Notes under the pieces: generated by a model
Told to the model about the DNA's origin: nothing
Databases searched by the model: none
What the model saw: only the letters and a program-made list of their open reading frames with translations
Translations under genes and position numbers: made by a program
Shown here: one piece after another, positions 26,113 through 34,166 of the stretch
Position numbering within the stretch: position 1 is the stretch's first letter
How the letters are laid out: the number at the start of each line of letters is the position of its first letter
From: CAKRJP01 sp963589425
GTDB taxonomy: Bacteria > Bacillota > Clostridia > Lachnospirales > Lachnospiraceae
Direction of reading: 5' to 3'
Assembly (NCBI GenBank): GCA_963589425.1
Contig: CAVAKZ010000005.1
Coordinates: 1-64,000 of the forward strand
DNA: 64,000 nucleotides

Positions 26113-26739
26113 TTATTCGAAATGAAAGTGAAGAGTCTCTGAAAAAGGGAGTAAATTTTCACCCAACAATTCCTGGTAAAGATGGGCGATGGGGAGGCCC
26201 ACAACATTATTATAATCTCCGGAAATTCCTTTTACGTGGATGGCGAAGGGCCCTTGAATGCCGTAGGCTCCTGCCTTGTCCAAGGGATCCTTCGTGGCAA
26301 TATAGCGTTTTAAATCCTGGCCTGATACAGGGTAAAAGCTAACATCTGTAGATTCGTAGAAGGTTTTTCTTCGCATCCTTCCTCCTTCTATAATAAACAG
26401 ACAAACGCCGGTATATACCTGGTGGGTTCGGCCGGCAAGCATAGACAGCATATTATAGGCTTCCTCCTCATCCTTAGGTTTTCCAAGAATTTCATCCTTA
26501 TATACAACTACTGTATCTGCCCCAATAACCACCAAGCTGTCATTATCCTTGGTTTTATCTTTTACTTTCTCATATACATTTTCAGCCTTTACAGTTGCAA
26601 GTTCTATAACAACTTCCCAAGGGATTTTCTTTGTAATTACTTCCTTGGCATCAGAAGTTAAAACTTCAAACTGAAATCCGGCCTGGGTCATCAGTTCTTT
26701 TCGTCTTGGTGAGGCTGAAGCCAGAATATATTTTATCAT
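26113..26739 (-). CDS. maf: Maf-family nucleoside triphosphate pyrophosphatase
   Basis: Maf proteins hydrolyse non-canonical or m5U/Tψ-type nucleotides and are linked to septum formation. The product has 208 residues from MIKYILASASPRRKELM, with ASASPRR as the substrate motif and VVIGADTVVVYKDEILGKPKDEEEA holding the catalytic Asp. The reading frame extends about 107 codons further upstream. That extension has no family similarity, and a GAGGAA SD stands 7 bases before the chosen ATG. It is transcribed away from the ABC-class ATPase gene. Confidence 0.92.
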   Translation of the reverse strand: MIKYILASASPRRKELMTQAGFQFEVLTSDAKEVITKKIPWEVVIELATVKAENVYEKVKDKTKDNDSLVVIGADTVVVYKDEILGKPKDEEEAYNMLSMLAGRTHQVYTGVCLFIIEGGRMRRKTFYESTDVSFYPVSGQDLKRYIATKDPLDKAGAYGIQGPFAIHVKGISGDYNNVVGLPIAHLYQELLGENLLPFSETLHFHFE

Positions 26740-26797
26740 CAATATTTCCTCGTCTTTCTTATTAGTATCCTTAATATTCATATAAATATCCATGAAC

Positions 26798-26826
26798 AGT
26801 ATAAACAAACATTGGACAGAAGGCAA
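26798..26826 (-). promoter_or_regulatory. Promoter of maf
   Basis: On the minus strand TTGCCT (26821-26826), a 17-bp spacer and TATACT (26798-26803), about 50 nt before the maf ATG. Confidence 0.6.
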
Positions 26827-26852
26827 TGCATAGGGCTTTTTCAGGGAAAATG

Positions 26853-26861
26853 TGTTATAAT
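26853..26861 (+). promoter_or_regulatory. Extended -10 promoter of the ABC-ATPase/rsmD operon
   Basis: TGTTATAAT has a perfect TATAAT (26856-26861) with a TGn extension. No clear -35 is present. It is divergent from the maf promoter with a 27-bp gap. Confidence 0.6.
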
Positions 26862-26909
26862 CAAGGGAAGTTTGCAAGAATGAAATTGATGAAAACGGAG
26901 TAAATATAG

Positions 26910-28616
26910 ATGAAGCAATCGGAAGATTTGAAAAACTTATTAAATAAAATTGATCACAGGGCTTACCCTGCTTATAAAGAAACAAAAGGCTCTTGGGATT
27001 TTGGTAAATATATTTTAAATATAGAACATGTGCAGGGGGATCCCTTTGCGGCACCTTCATCTCTTAGTGTGGAGCTCTCCGGGAAAACTGCAGGATTTTC
27101 CCCGGCCTTGTACGAGAAAAAATGTCGCAGGATTGCCCTGCAGGACTTTTTGATTCGAGAATTTTATAAACAATGCTGCAGGTATTCTTTTAAAGCAAAG
27201 GGTTCTGGAAAAAGCGGCCTGCTTGCTGTTAGCAGGTGCGGGCAGGAAATTTTAGAAAGGTCTGCCTGTAGAATTATTCCGGACAGTGGGAAGGTGATTC
27301 TTCGTTTTGAGGTAGGATTCCCTGCAAATGGCCGAAGCATTAATGCAAGAGAATTAATAAAAATTTTCTTTGAGTTTTTGCCCCAATGTGTAGAAAGGGC
27401 TTTAGTATATAAAAATTTAGATGCTAAGAAGATAGATGAATATGTGGATCTTGCAGAGGACTATCAATATATTAGTGATCATTTGGAAGAAGAGGGATTG
27501 GTGGCCTTTGTGGCAAATGGTTCCTTACTTCCAAGAGAATCCGGTGTCAGTGAAAAACCTATGGAAGCTGGAATCCTTTTTCAGTCCCCGGAGTCTATGG
27601 AAGTCTCTTTTGCCCTTCCAAGGGCCGGCAAGATAAGGGGTATGGGGATAAAAAAAGGCGTAACCTTGATTGTGGGAGGCGGCTACCATGGAAAATCTAC
27701 CTTGTTAAAGGCCTTGGAGGCAGGTGTTTACCCCCATATTCCCGGAGATGGAAGAGAATATGTGGTGACAGCAAAAGATGCCATGAAAATTCGTGCAGAA
27801 GATGGAAGATGTATTCATAAGGGAGATATTTCTTTATTTATTAATGATTTGCCCAATAAAAAGGATACTACTGCTTTTGATACGGAGGATGCCAGTGGAA
27901 GTACCTCTCAGGCAGCCAATGTAGTTGAGGCTATGGGGGCCGGAACCTCCTTGTTCTTAATTGATGAAGATACCAGTGCCACGAATTTTATGGTTAGAGA
28001 CCAGTTGATGCAGACAGTAATTTGCAGAGATATGGAGCCTATTACCCCGTTTATTGAGCGAGTGCAGGGGATTGATAGGGATTTTGGGATCTCTACTATA
28101 TTGGTGGCAGGAAGTTCCGGGGCTTATTTTCATGTAGCGGATAAGGTCTTGCAGATGGATCGATATTTTCCGGTGGATATTACAGAGAAGGCTAAGGAAG
28201 CTGCAGTTGCTGAAAAACCAGTGGAATGTTCTCTTATGCCGGTAAAGCAGAGCCCTGACTTGCGGAAAGTTTTGCCTAATAAGGATTTGAAGGAAAAAGG
28301 ACGAATTAAAATTAAGACCTTGGGAAAAGATGGGATTATGGTTGGCAGAGAGACAGTGGATCTGCGATATGTAGAGCAACTTCAGGATGAAGAACAGCTT
28401 ACCATGTTGGCCCAGATCCTTCGCTATCTGGAAGAAGCTGTTTTTGATGGAAAGAAAACATTGCCTGAGATTGTAGAAAGCCTTTATGAAGATTTGGAAA
28501 AGGGAAGCTTTGAGCTGATTTTAGGGAGACCGGTTCCGGGAAATTTGGCTATGCCTAGAAAACAGGAAATATATGCCTGCCTAAACCGTTATAGAAAGAT
28601 GAGGGTATGTTTATGA
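26910..28616 (+). CDS. Predicted ATPase of the ABC class (COG3044 type)
   Basis: This 568-residue soluble protein resembles the ABC-class ATPase family known only from comparative genomics. An N-terminal region of about 240 residues is followed by a P-loop, IVGGGYHGKSTLLKAL (about 252-267). Later come SGSTSQAANVVEAM, where a signature motif would be expected, and a Walker B-like LFLIDEDTSATNFMVRD (about 349-365). There are no transmembrane segments, so it is not a transporter component. It overlaps rsmD by 4 bases (ATGA), which suggests a link to RNA, but its substrate is unknown. Confidence 0.85.
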   Translation: MKQSEDLKNLLNKIDHRAYPAYKETKGSWDFGKYILNIEHVQGDPFAAPSSLSVELSGKTAGFSPALYEKKCRRIALQDFLIREFYKQCCRYSFKAKGSGKSGLLAVSRCGQEILERSACRIIPDSGKVILRFEVGFPANGRSINARELIKIFFEFLPQCVERALVYKNLDAKKIDEYVDLAEDYQYISDHLEEEGLVAFVANGSLLPRESGVSEKPMEAGILFQSPESMEVSFALPRAGKIRGMGIKKGVTLIVGGGYHGKSTLLKALEAGVYPHIPGDGREYVVTAKDAMKIRAEDGRCIHKGDISLFINDLPNKKDTTAFDTEDASGSTSQAANVVEAMGAGTSLFLIDEDTSATNFMVRDQLMQTVICRDMEPITPFIERVQGIDRDFGISTILVAGSSGAYFHVADKVLQMDRYFPVDITEKAKEAAVAEKPVECSLMPVKQSPDLRKVLPNKDLKEKGRIKIKTLGKDGIMVGRETVDLRYVEQLQDEEQLTMLAQILRYLEEAVFDGKKTLPEIVESLYEDLEKGSFELILGRPVPGNLAMPRKQEIYACLNRYRKMRVCL

Positions 28617-29167
28617 GAGTGATTGCAGGAAGTGCTAAGAGAACCCAGCTTAAAACCATTGAGGGGCTAGATACCAGACCTACTACAGATCGAATTAAGG
28701 AAACCTTGTTTAATATGCTTTCGCCAAGTCTCTATGATTGTAGTTTTCTAGATCTTTTTGCAGGAAGCGGTGGTATTGGAATCGAAGCCTTAAGTCGTGG
28801 GGCATCGGAAGCGGTTTTTGTGGAAATGAATCCAAAGGCCATGGTTTGTATTAAAGAAAATCTTAAAAAGACTCATTTGGAAGACCGAGCCATGACCCTT
28901 CAAACAGATGTTTTGTCCGGACTTAAAAGATTAGATGGGAAGAAGCATTTTGATTATATTTTTATGGATCCGCCCTATAATCATGAATGGGAGAAAAAGG
29001 TTCTTGAATTGTTAGGAGCAGGAGATTACTTGTCTCGTGACGGAGTGATTATTATAGAGGCTTCTTTAGAGACTAAAATGGATTATATTGAAGAATTTGG
29101 ATTTGAACTTGTCAAAGAGAAGACATATAAGACCAATAAGCATGTCTTTTTGACTCTAGGTCAGTAA
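28613..29167 (+). CDS. rsmD: 16S rRNA (guanine966-N2)-methyltransferase
   Basis: RsmD methylates G966 of 16S rRNA. The 184-residue product begins MRVIAGSAKRTQLKTIEGLDTRPTTDRIKETLFNML, a full family signature. It has FLDLFAGSGGIGIEALSRGA for SAM binding and the catalytic FMDPPYN motif (about 117-123). An ATG two codons upstream is possible, but the ATGA overlap with the preceding stop and the conserved N-terminus favour 28613. The next gene is coaD, the usual partner. Confidence 0.95.
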   Translation: MRVIAGSAKRTQLKTIEGLDTRPTTDRIKETLFNMLSPSLYDCSFLDLFAGSGGIGIEALSRGASEAVFVEMNPKAMVCIKENLKKTHLEDRAMTLQTDVLSGLKRLDGKKHFDYIFMDPPYNHEWEKKVLELLGAGDYLSRDGVIIIEASLETKMDYIEEFGFELVKEKTYKTNKHVFLTLGQ

Positions 29168-29203
29168 AGATAAGAAGAGAAAAAAAGGAGAGAAAATTTA
29201 ATT

Positions 29204-29695
29204 ATGAGAAAAGGACTTTATCCGGGAAGTTTTGATCCGGTTACTTATGGGCATATAGATATTATCAAGAGAGCAGCAGAATTAGTGGATGAATTAACAG
29301 TGGGGGTGCTGTGCAATAAGGCAAAAACCCCGTTGTTTTCCTTAGAAGAACGTGTTAGAATGTTAAAAGAGGTAACGAAAGATACGCCTAATGTGAAGAT
29401 TGTTCCTTTTGAGGGACTTACAGTGGATTTTGCCAAGGCAATCGGAGCCAATATGATTGTTCGAGGCCTTCGCGCTGTGACGGATTTTGAGTATGAGCTT
29501 ATGATGGCCCAGACTAACCATAAGTTGGAGCCTGGGGTGGAGACGATATTTTTAACTACTAATCTTGCCTATTCTTACCTAAGCTCATCCATTGTAAAAG
29601 AGGTGGCATCTTTTGGAGGGGATATTTCTCAATTTGTTCCGGACTCGGTGATGGAGCAGGTTCAGGAGAAGATGAATAATAAAAGGAGAGCATAA
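29204..29695 (+). CDS. coaD: Phosphopantetheine adenylyltransferase
   Basis: CoaD makes dephospho-CoA from 4'-phosphopantetheine and ATP. The 163-residue product has the nucleotidyltransferase motif YPGSFDPVTYGHIDII (residues 5-20), the substrate motif GLRAVTDFEYELMMA and the C-terminal AYSYLSSSIVKEVASFGGD. The SD is AAGGAG. It forms a conserved rsmD-coaD pair and is followed after 5 bases by a coiled-coil protein gene. Confidence 0.97.
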   Translation: MRKGLYPGSFDPVTYGHIDIIKRAAELVDELTVGVLCNKAKTPLFSLEERVRMLKEVTKDTPNVKIVPFEGLTVDFAKAIGANMIVRGLRAVTDFEYELMMAQTNHKLEPGVETIFLTTNLAYSYLSSSIVKEVASFGGDISQFVPDSVMEQVQEKMNNKRRA

Positions 29696-29700
29696 AGTAT

Positions 29701-30336
29701 ATGAGTAGTCGTATTGAACAGATTATTGAAGAAATCGAAGAGTATATTGACAGCTGTAAATTTCAGCCCCTGTCTACTACTAAGATTATTGTAAATAAAG
29801 ATCAGTTAGATGAATTATTAAGAGAACTTCGTATGAAGACTCCGGATGAGATTAAGAGATATCAAAAGATTATTGCCAATAAGGATGCAATTTTAGCAGA
29901 TGCCCAGGCTAAGGCTGATAACCTGATCGAGGAGGCTCATATTCAGACAAATGAGTTGGTAAGTGAGCATGAGATTATGCAGCAGGCATACTCCCAGGCT
30001 AATGCCATTGTTACTGCCGCTACAGAGCAGGCCCAGGAGATTCTTGACAATGCAACCAGAGATGCCAATGATATTCGTATCGGTGCTATGCAGTATACAG
30101 ATGATTTACTAGCCAACGCAGAGAGTATGATCGGGCATACATTAGACAGTTATACAACCAAATATGACAGCTTAGTTAATTCCTTGCAGGAGTGTTATGA
30201 TATGGTTCGTAACAACAGAGCAGAGCTTGAGATCCCGGAGCAGTCAGATAGAGCTTTAGAGGCCGAGTATGGAAGTGAGCAGCAACAGGAACCAGTGTAT
30301 GATACTGGGATTGATGAGCTTTTGGATAACGAATAA
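29701..30336 (+). CDS. Coiled-coil protein of unknown function, DivIVA-like
   Basis: The 211-residue product is acidic and mostly helical. A heptad-like coiled coil runs from about residue 50 to 170, with Ala/Gln/Glu-rich stretches such as ADAQAKADNLIEEAH and ATEQAQEILDNATRDAND. There is no signal peptide or membrane segment, and the C-terminal 40 residues are acidic and low in complexity. Such proteins next to coaD are often named as ATPase subunits or DivIVA-like on coiled-coil similarity alone. The sequence supports only a coiled-coil scaffold, perhaps linked to cell shape or division. It is 5 bases after coaD and likely co-transcribed. Confidence 0.75.
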   Translation: MSSRIEQIIEEIEEYIDSCKFQPLSTTKIIVNKDQLDELLRELRMKTPDEIKRYQKIIANKDAILADAQAKADNLIEEAHIQTNELVSEHEIMQQAYSQANAIVTAATEQAQEILDNATRDANDIRIGAMQYTDDLLANAESMIGHTLDSYTTKYDSLVNSLQECYDMVRNNRAELEIPEQSDRALEAEYGSEQQQEPVYDTGIDELLDNE

Positions 30337-30369
30337 TATTCACGATTGACTATATAAGAGCGTATATAA

Positions 30370-30404
30370 TAGAACTGGTTGCCTCTTTTGCGGAACCAGT
30401 TCTA
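30370..30404 (+). terminator. Hairpin after the coaD unit
   Basis: TAGAACTGGTT and AACCAGTTCTA form a perfect 11-bp stem (extended by GC/GC) without a proper T-run. It may be a factor-assisted terminator or an mRNA 3' end. A TATAAT at 30365-30370 touches its base and could start pepD transcription. Confidence 0.5.
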
Positions 30405-30453
30405 TTGTTGAATTAAGAAAGATTTTAAGGTAGAAAAAAGAGAGGATGAGAGT

Positions 30454-31902
30454 ATGGCAGTATTGGAGAACCTAGAACCTAAAAAGGTGTTTGAAATTTT
30501 TGAGGAAATTTGTAAAATCCCTCATGGATCACACAATACAAAGCAGATCAGTGATTTTTGCATGAATTTTGCAGCAAAAAGAGGCCTGGATGCATCACAG
30601 GATGAAGTGGGGAATGTATTTATCCGCAAGGAGGCAAGCCCCGGATTTGAAAACAGTGAGGGAGTGATCCTTCAGGGCCATCTTGATATGGTATGCGCCA
30701 AGACAGAAGATTCCAGCCATGATTTTATGAAGGATGGTCTGGAATTATATGTGGAAGATGGCTATGTTAAGGCAAAAGATACCACTTTAGGTGGGGATGA
30801 TGGTATTGCAGTAGCTATGGCCCTAGCCGTTTTAGACAGCCATACTATCGAACATCCTCCTCTTGAAGTTCTTCTTACTGTAGATGAGGAAGTGGGCTTG
30901 GACGGAGCCAATGCCTTTGACTTTACTCAGATGAAGGGCAGTAAGCTTATAAATATTGATTCTGAAGAAGAAGGAATCCTTACTGTAGGTTGTGCCGGAG
31001 CTATTATGGCAGAGTCAAGGATTCCCATTCATAGACAGAAAAAAAGCGGAAGCCTGATTCGTATTAATATTCACGGTCTTATGGGTGGTCATTCTGGATG
31101 TGAGATTCAAAAGCAGAGGGGAAATGCCCACAAGATGATGGGGCGTCTCTTGAACCATATGATGAAGGAGATCTCTCTTAATTTGGTTGAAGTCAATGGA
31201 GGTGCTCAGGATAATGTGATCTCCATGATTTCTGTGGCTGAGATTTTAGTTCCGGTAGAGCAGGTGGAGAAGGCCCTTGCCCTTGTGCAGGAGATGAAAG
31301 AAACCTGGGATGCAGAATTTATGGGATGTGAGCCGAATTTAGCGGTTGATACTTTTGTGTCCCATGATTCTACTATCGATGTATGCGATGACAGATCTAC
31401 CAGAAGCACGGTAGCCTTCTTAGTTATTTGTCCAAATGGTGTTATTGAATACAGCCGCAAGTTGGCAGGCTTTGTAGAGACATCTCTGAATATGGGTATT
31501 GTAGAGACTGCTTCTGATTATATTCGTACTGTGCATATGCTTCGAAGCTCAGTAGACAGTAGGGACCTGGAAACTTGGGAGAGATTTGAACAGTGTGCCA
31601 ATGCAGTAGGAGCCCAGGCAATCTTTAGAAGCAGTTATGATGCCTGGCCATTAAAGATTGATTCAAAGCTTCAGAAGATTATGGTTGATACCTATAAAGA
31701 CCTGTACGGAGAGGACATGAGAGTCGAGACTATGCATGCAGGATTGGAGTGTGCTGTATTCTGCGTAACTAATCCGGAGCTTGACTGCGTTTCCTTTGGA
31801 CCGAACATTTGGGATGTCCACTCTTTTAATGAGAAGTTAGATATTGCTTCAACAGAAAGATGTTGGAAGTATTTGGTAGAGGTATTGAAGCGTTGCAAAT
31901 AA
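30454..31902 (+). CDS. pepD: Aminoacyl-histidine dipeptidase (PepD, M20 family)
   Basis: PepD is a zinc dipeptidase of the M20 family that cleaves Xaa-His and other dipeptides in the cytoplasm. The product has 482 residues, the full length. Metal and catalytic motifs are in order: LQGHLDMVCAK (about residue 75-85), TTLGGDDGIAVAMALAVLD with the bridging Asp, LLTVDEEVGLDGA with the general-base Glu, and a C-terminal MHAGLECAVF. It has an AGAGGATG SD and appears monocistronic between two hairpins. Confidence 0.93.
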   Translation: MAVLENLEPKKVFEIFEEICKIPHGSHNTKQISDFCMNFAAKRGLDASQDEVGNVFIRKEASPGFENSEGVILQGHLDMVCAKTEDSSHDFMKDGLELYVEDGYVKAKDTTLGGDDGIAVAMALAVLDSHTIEHPPLEVLLTVDEEVGLDGANAFDFTQMKGSKLINIDSEEEGILTVGCAGAIMAESRIPIHRQKKSGSLIRINIHGLMGGHSGCEIQKQRGNAHKMMGRLLNHMMKEISLNLVEVNGGAQDNVISMISVAEILVPVEQVEKALALVQEMKETWDAEFMGCEPNLAVDTFVSHDSTIDVCDDRSTRSTVAFLVICPNGVIEYSRKLAGFVETSLNMGIVETASDYIRTVHMLRSSVDSRDLETWERFEQCANAVGAQAIFRSSYDAWPLKIDSKLQKIMVDTYKDLYGEDMRVETMHAGLECAVFCVTNPELDCVSFGPNIWDVHSFNEKLDIASTERCWKYLVEVLKRCK

Positions 31903-31943
31903 AAAAGAAGGTGCTTTAGGTGCCTAGTGTCTTTTTGGACAGG

Positions 31944-31986
31944 ATAGTCATTGAGAAGGGAATTTCTCAATGACTATTTGCTGTTT
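31944..31986 (+). terminator. Hairpin terminator after pepD
   Basis: ATAGTCATTGAGAA and its complement form a perfect 14-bp stem (31944-31957 with 31964-31977), followed by an interrupted T tract. Confidence 0.65.
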
Positions 31987-32025
31987 TACGTAATGGGAAA
32001 TTATATGATTTGAGAAGGAGTTGTA

Positions 32026-33408
32026 ATGAATTTACCAAAAGCCTTTGAAGAAAAAATGAAACAACTTTTGGGAGAAGAATTTGAGGAATATATTGCTTGT
32101 TATGAAGCTCCTAGATACTATGGTCTTCGGGTGAATACAGGGAAAATTTCCGTGGAAGAGTTTGAGAAAATCTGTCCCTTTGAGATTAGCCCTATTCCCT
32201 GGATTCCCAATGGATTTTACTATAACGGAGACAAGGTGACTCCTTCGAAACATCCTTATTATTTTGCCGGGCTCTATTATCTTCAGGAACCCAGTGCCAT
32301 GACCCCAGCCAGTCGCTTGCCTATTGAGCCGGGAGACAAGGTCTTGGATGTGTGTGCGGCACCAGGGGGGAAGGCTACGGAACTTGGCGCTAAGCTTAAG
32401 GGCAAGGGACTTTTAGCCTGCAATGATATTAGCAGCTCCAGAGCCAAGGGCCTGCTTAAAAATATTGAGGTTTTTGGTATTGGAAATGTGTTAGTTCTAA
32501 GTGAGGAACCTGGAAATCTGGAGGAATATTTTTCGGAGTATTTTGATAAGATTTTAATAGATGCCCCTTGTTCCGGGGAGGGAATGTTTCGAAAAGATAA
32601 GAAAATGGTAAGCGCATGGCAGGAACACGGACCGGAATTTTTCAGCAATATTCAAAAGAGTATTATCAGACAGGCAGCCAGAATGTTAAAGCCCGGAGGA
32701 ATGATGCTTTACTCTACCTGTACCTTTGATGCCAGCGAGAATGAACGAATCATTGATGGACTGATAAGGGACTTCCCGGAATTTCAAATACTTCCTATGG
32801 AAGCTTATGAGGGTTTTGCAGCCGGTATGCCACAAATGACGGACAGCGGCAGAGAAGAGCTGAAAAATACAGTTCGTATTTTTCCTCACAAAATGAAAGG
32901 AGAAGGTCACTACCTTGCCCTTCTTCGAAAGGGAAGCGAAATTTCAAAAACTACTGAAATACAGGAGAAAAAAGCTAATAAGAAGATACCTGAGGAATTG
33001 GCTGATTTCTTTAAGAACGTTTCCAGAGATTTTGATTCGTCCAGGTTAGATATTCACGGAGAGCGAGTATATTACATGCCGGAAGGCTTACCCCAACTAA
33101 AAGGTATTCGTTTTCTAAGAACGGGACTTCTTTTGGGAGAACTGAAGAAAAAACGCTTTGAGCCAAGTCAGGCCCTGGCTATGACCTTGAAAAAAGAAGA
33201 GTATAAACATAGCATTGATTTTCCCGTCTCTGATGAAAGAGTAAAGCGCTACTTAAAGGGAGAAACTCTGGAAGTAGATGACCTGGTTGGAGAAAAAGAA
33301 TCTGGCTGGTATTTAGTCTGCGTAGATTCTTATCCTTTAGGCTGGGGAAAGCTATCTAGAGGAACCCTTAAGAACAAATATTTGCCCGGATGGAGGTTGA
33401 ATTCCTGA
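32026..33408 (+). CDS. RsmB/NOP-family rRNA cytosine-C5 methyltransferase (RsmF/YebU-like)
   Basis: The 460-residue product belongs to the NOL1/NOP2/Sun family of RNA m5C methyltransferases. It has YYLQEPSAMTPASRL, the SAM motif VLDVCAAPGGKATELGAKLKGKG (about 106-128), the PCSGEGMFRKD motif with the release Cys, and YSTCTFDASENE with the nucleophilic Cys (about 233). The C-terminal 150 residues, ending PLGWGKLSRGTLKNKYLPGWR, match the RsmF-type PUA-like tail of Firmicutes members. The target position in rRNA is not certain. A weak promoter may lie around 31978-32006. Confidence 0.9.
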   Translation: MNLPKAFEEKMKQLLGEEFEEYIACYEAPRYYGLRVNTGKISVEEFEKICPFEISPIPWIPNGFYYNGDKVTPSKHPYYFAGLYYLQEPSAMTPASRLPIEPGDKVLDVCAAPGGKATELGAKLKGKGLLACNDISSSRAKGLLKNIEVFGIGNVLVLSEEPGNLEEYFSEYFDKILIDAPCSGEGMFRKDKKMVSAWQEHGPEFFSNIQKSIIRQAARMLKPGGMMLYSTCTFDASENERIIDGLIRDFPEFQILPMEAYEGFAAGMPQMTDSGREELKNTVRIFPHKMKGEGHYLALLRKGSEISKTTEIQEKKANKKIPEELADFFKNVSRDFDSSRLDIHGERVYYMPEGLPQLKGIRFLRTGLLLGELKKKRFEPSQALAMTLKKEEYKHSIDFPVSDERVKRYLKGETLEVDDLVGEKESGWYLVCVDSYPLGWGKLSRGTLKNKYLPGWRLNS

Positions 33409-33443
33409 GAGGATAAATCAAGACTAACAATTTGGAGAAATGT

Positions 33444-34166
33444 ATGATGCGTTTGGATAAATTTCTTGCGGAAATGAGCGTGGGAAGCAGAAGTGATGTA
33501 AAGGGTCTGATTCGAAAAGGGCAGGTTTTGGTCAATGGAGAAGTTGTAAAAAAACCGGAATGGAAAGTGGATCAGGAAAGAGACCAGGTGGTTTGCAATG
33601 GAAAAAAAATAGAATATGCCGCCTTTGAGTACTACATGTTACACAAGCCGGAAGGGGTAGTGTCTGCTACTGAGGATAAAAAAGATACCACGGTCATAGA
33701 TTTGATTGACAGTAAGCGAAGAAAAGACTTATTTCCGGTAGGGAGACTGGATAAGGATACGGAAGGCCTGCTTCTTATTACTAACGATGGGAAATTAGCT
33801 CATGAACTACTGTCTCCCAAAAAACATGTAGATAAGATTTATTTTGCCAGAATCCAGGGAAGGGTTACCAAGCAGGATGTGTCAGACTTTAAAGCAGGTG
33901 TTAATATCGGCACTTCGGAAGATGCGGAGATTACCCTGCCTGCTATGCTTACCATTCTTTCTTCCGGGGAAGAATCAGAAATTCGATTGAAAATTCAGGA
34001 AGGTAAATTTCATCAGATCAAGCGAATGTTTCAGGCAGTGGGGAAAGAAGTTCTTTATTTGAGGCGAGAGACCATGGGAAGGTTAAAGTTAGATCCAAAG
34101 CTTCCCCTGGGAAAATATCGAAGTTTAACAGATCAGGAAATTAAGGGATTAAAGGATGAATCATAA
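33444..34166 (+). CDS. RsuA/RluB-family rRNA pseudouridine synthase
   Basis: This 240-residue pseudouridine synthase has an N-terminal S4 domain (MRLDKFLAEMSVGSRSDVKGLIRKGQVLVNG) and a catalytic domain with the VGRLDKDTEGLLLITNDG motif containing the active Asp. The tail has KFHQIKRMFQAVGKEVLYLRR. The frame is open from a TTG at 33432; the ATG at 33444 is chosen because GGAG stands 6 bases before it, and 33447 is also possible. RsuA (U516 of 16S) and RluB/RluE (23S) cannot be told apart by eye; the lack of a long tail favours RsuA. It overlaps the next gene by 11 bases. Confidence 0.9.
   Translation: MMRLDKFLAEMSVGSRSDVKGLIRKGQVLVNGEVVKKPEWKVDQERDQVVCNGKKIEYAAFEYYMLHKPEGVVSATEDKKDTTVIDLIDSKRRKDLFPVGRLDKDTEGLLLITNDGKLAHELLSPKKHVDKIYFARIQGRVTKQDVSDFKAGVNIGTSEDAEITLPAMLTILSSGEESEIRLKIQEGKFHQIKRMFQAVGKEVLYLRRETMGRLKLDPKLPLGKYRSLTDQEIKGLKDES

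Noticed and set aside
26740..27060. N-terminal extension of maf by 107 codons on the minus strand
   Set aside because: The extension has no family similarity, covers both divergent promoters and the start of the next gene, and a good SD stands before the ATG at 26739.
30346..30370. Promoter TTGACT / TATAAT before pepD
   Set aside because: The spacer is only 13 bp, too short for sigma-A. Only the -10 and the hairpin next to it were kept as a remark.
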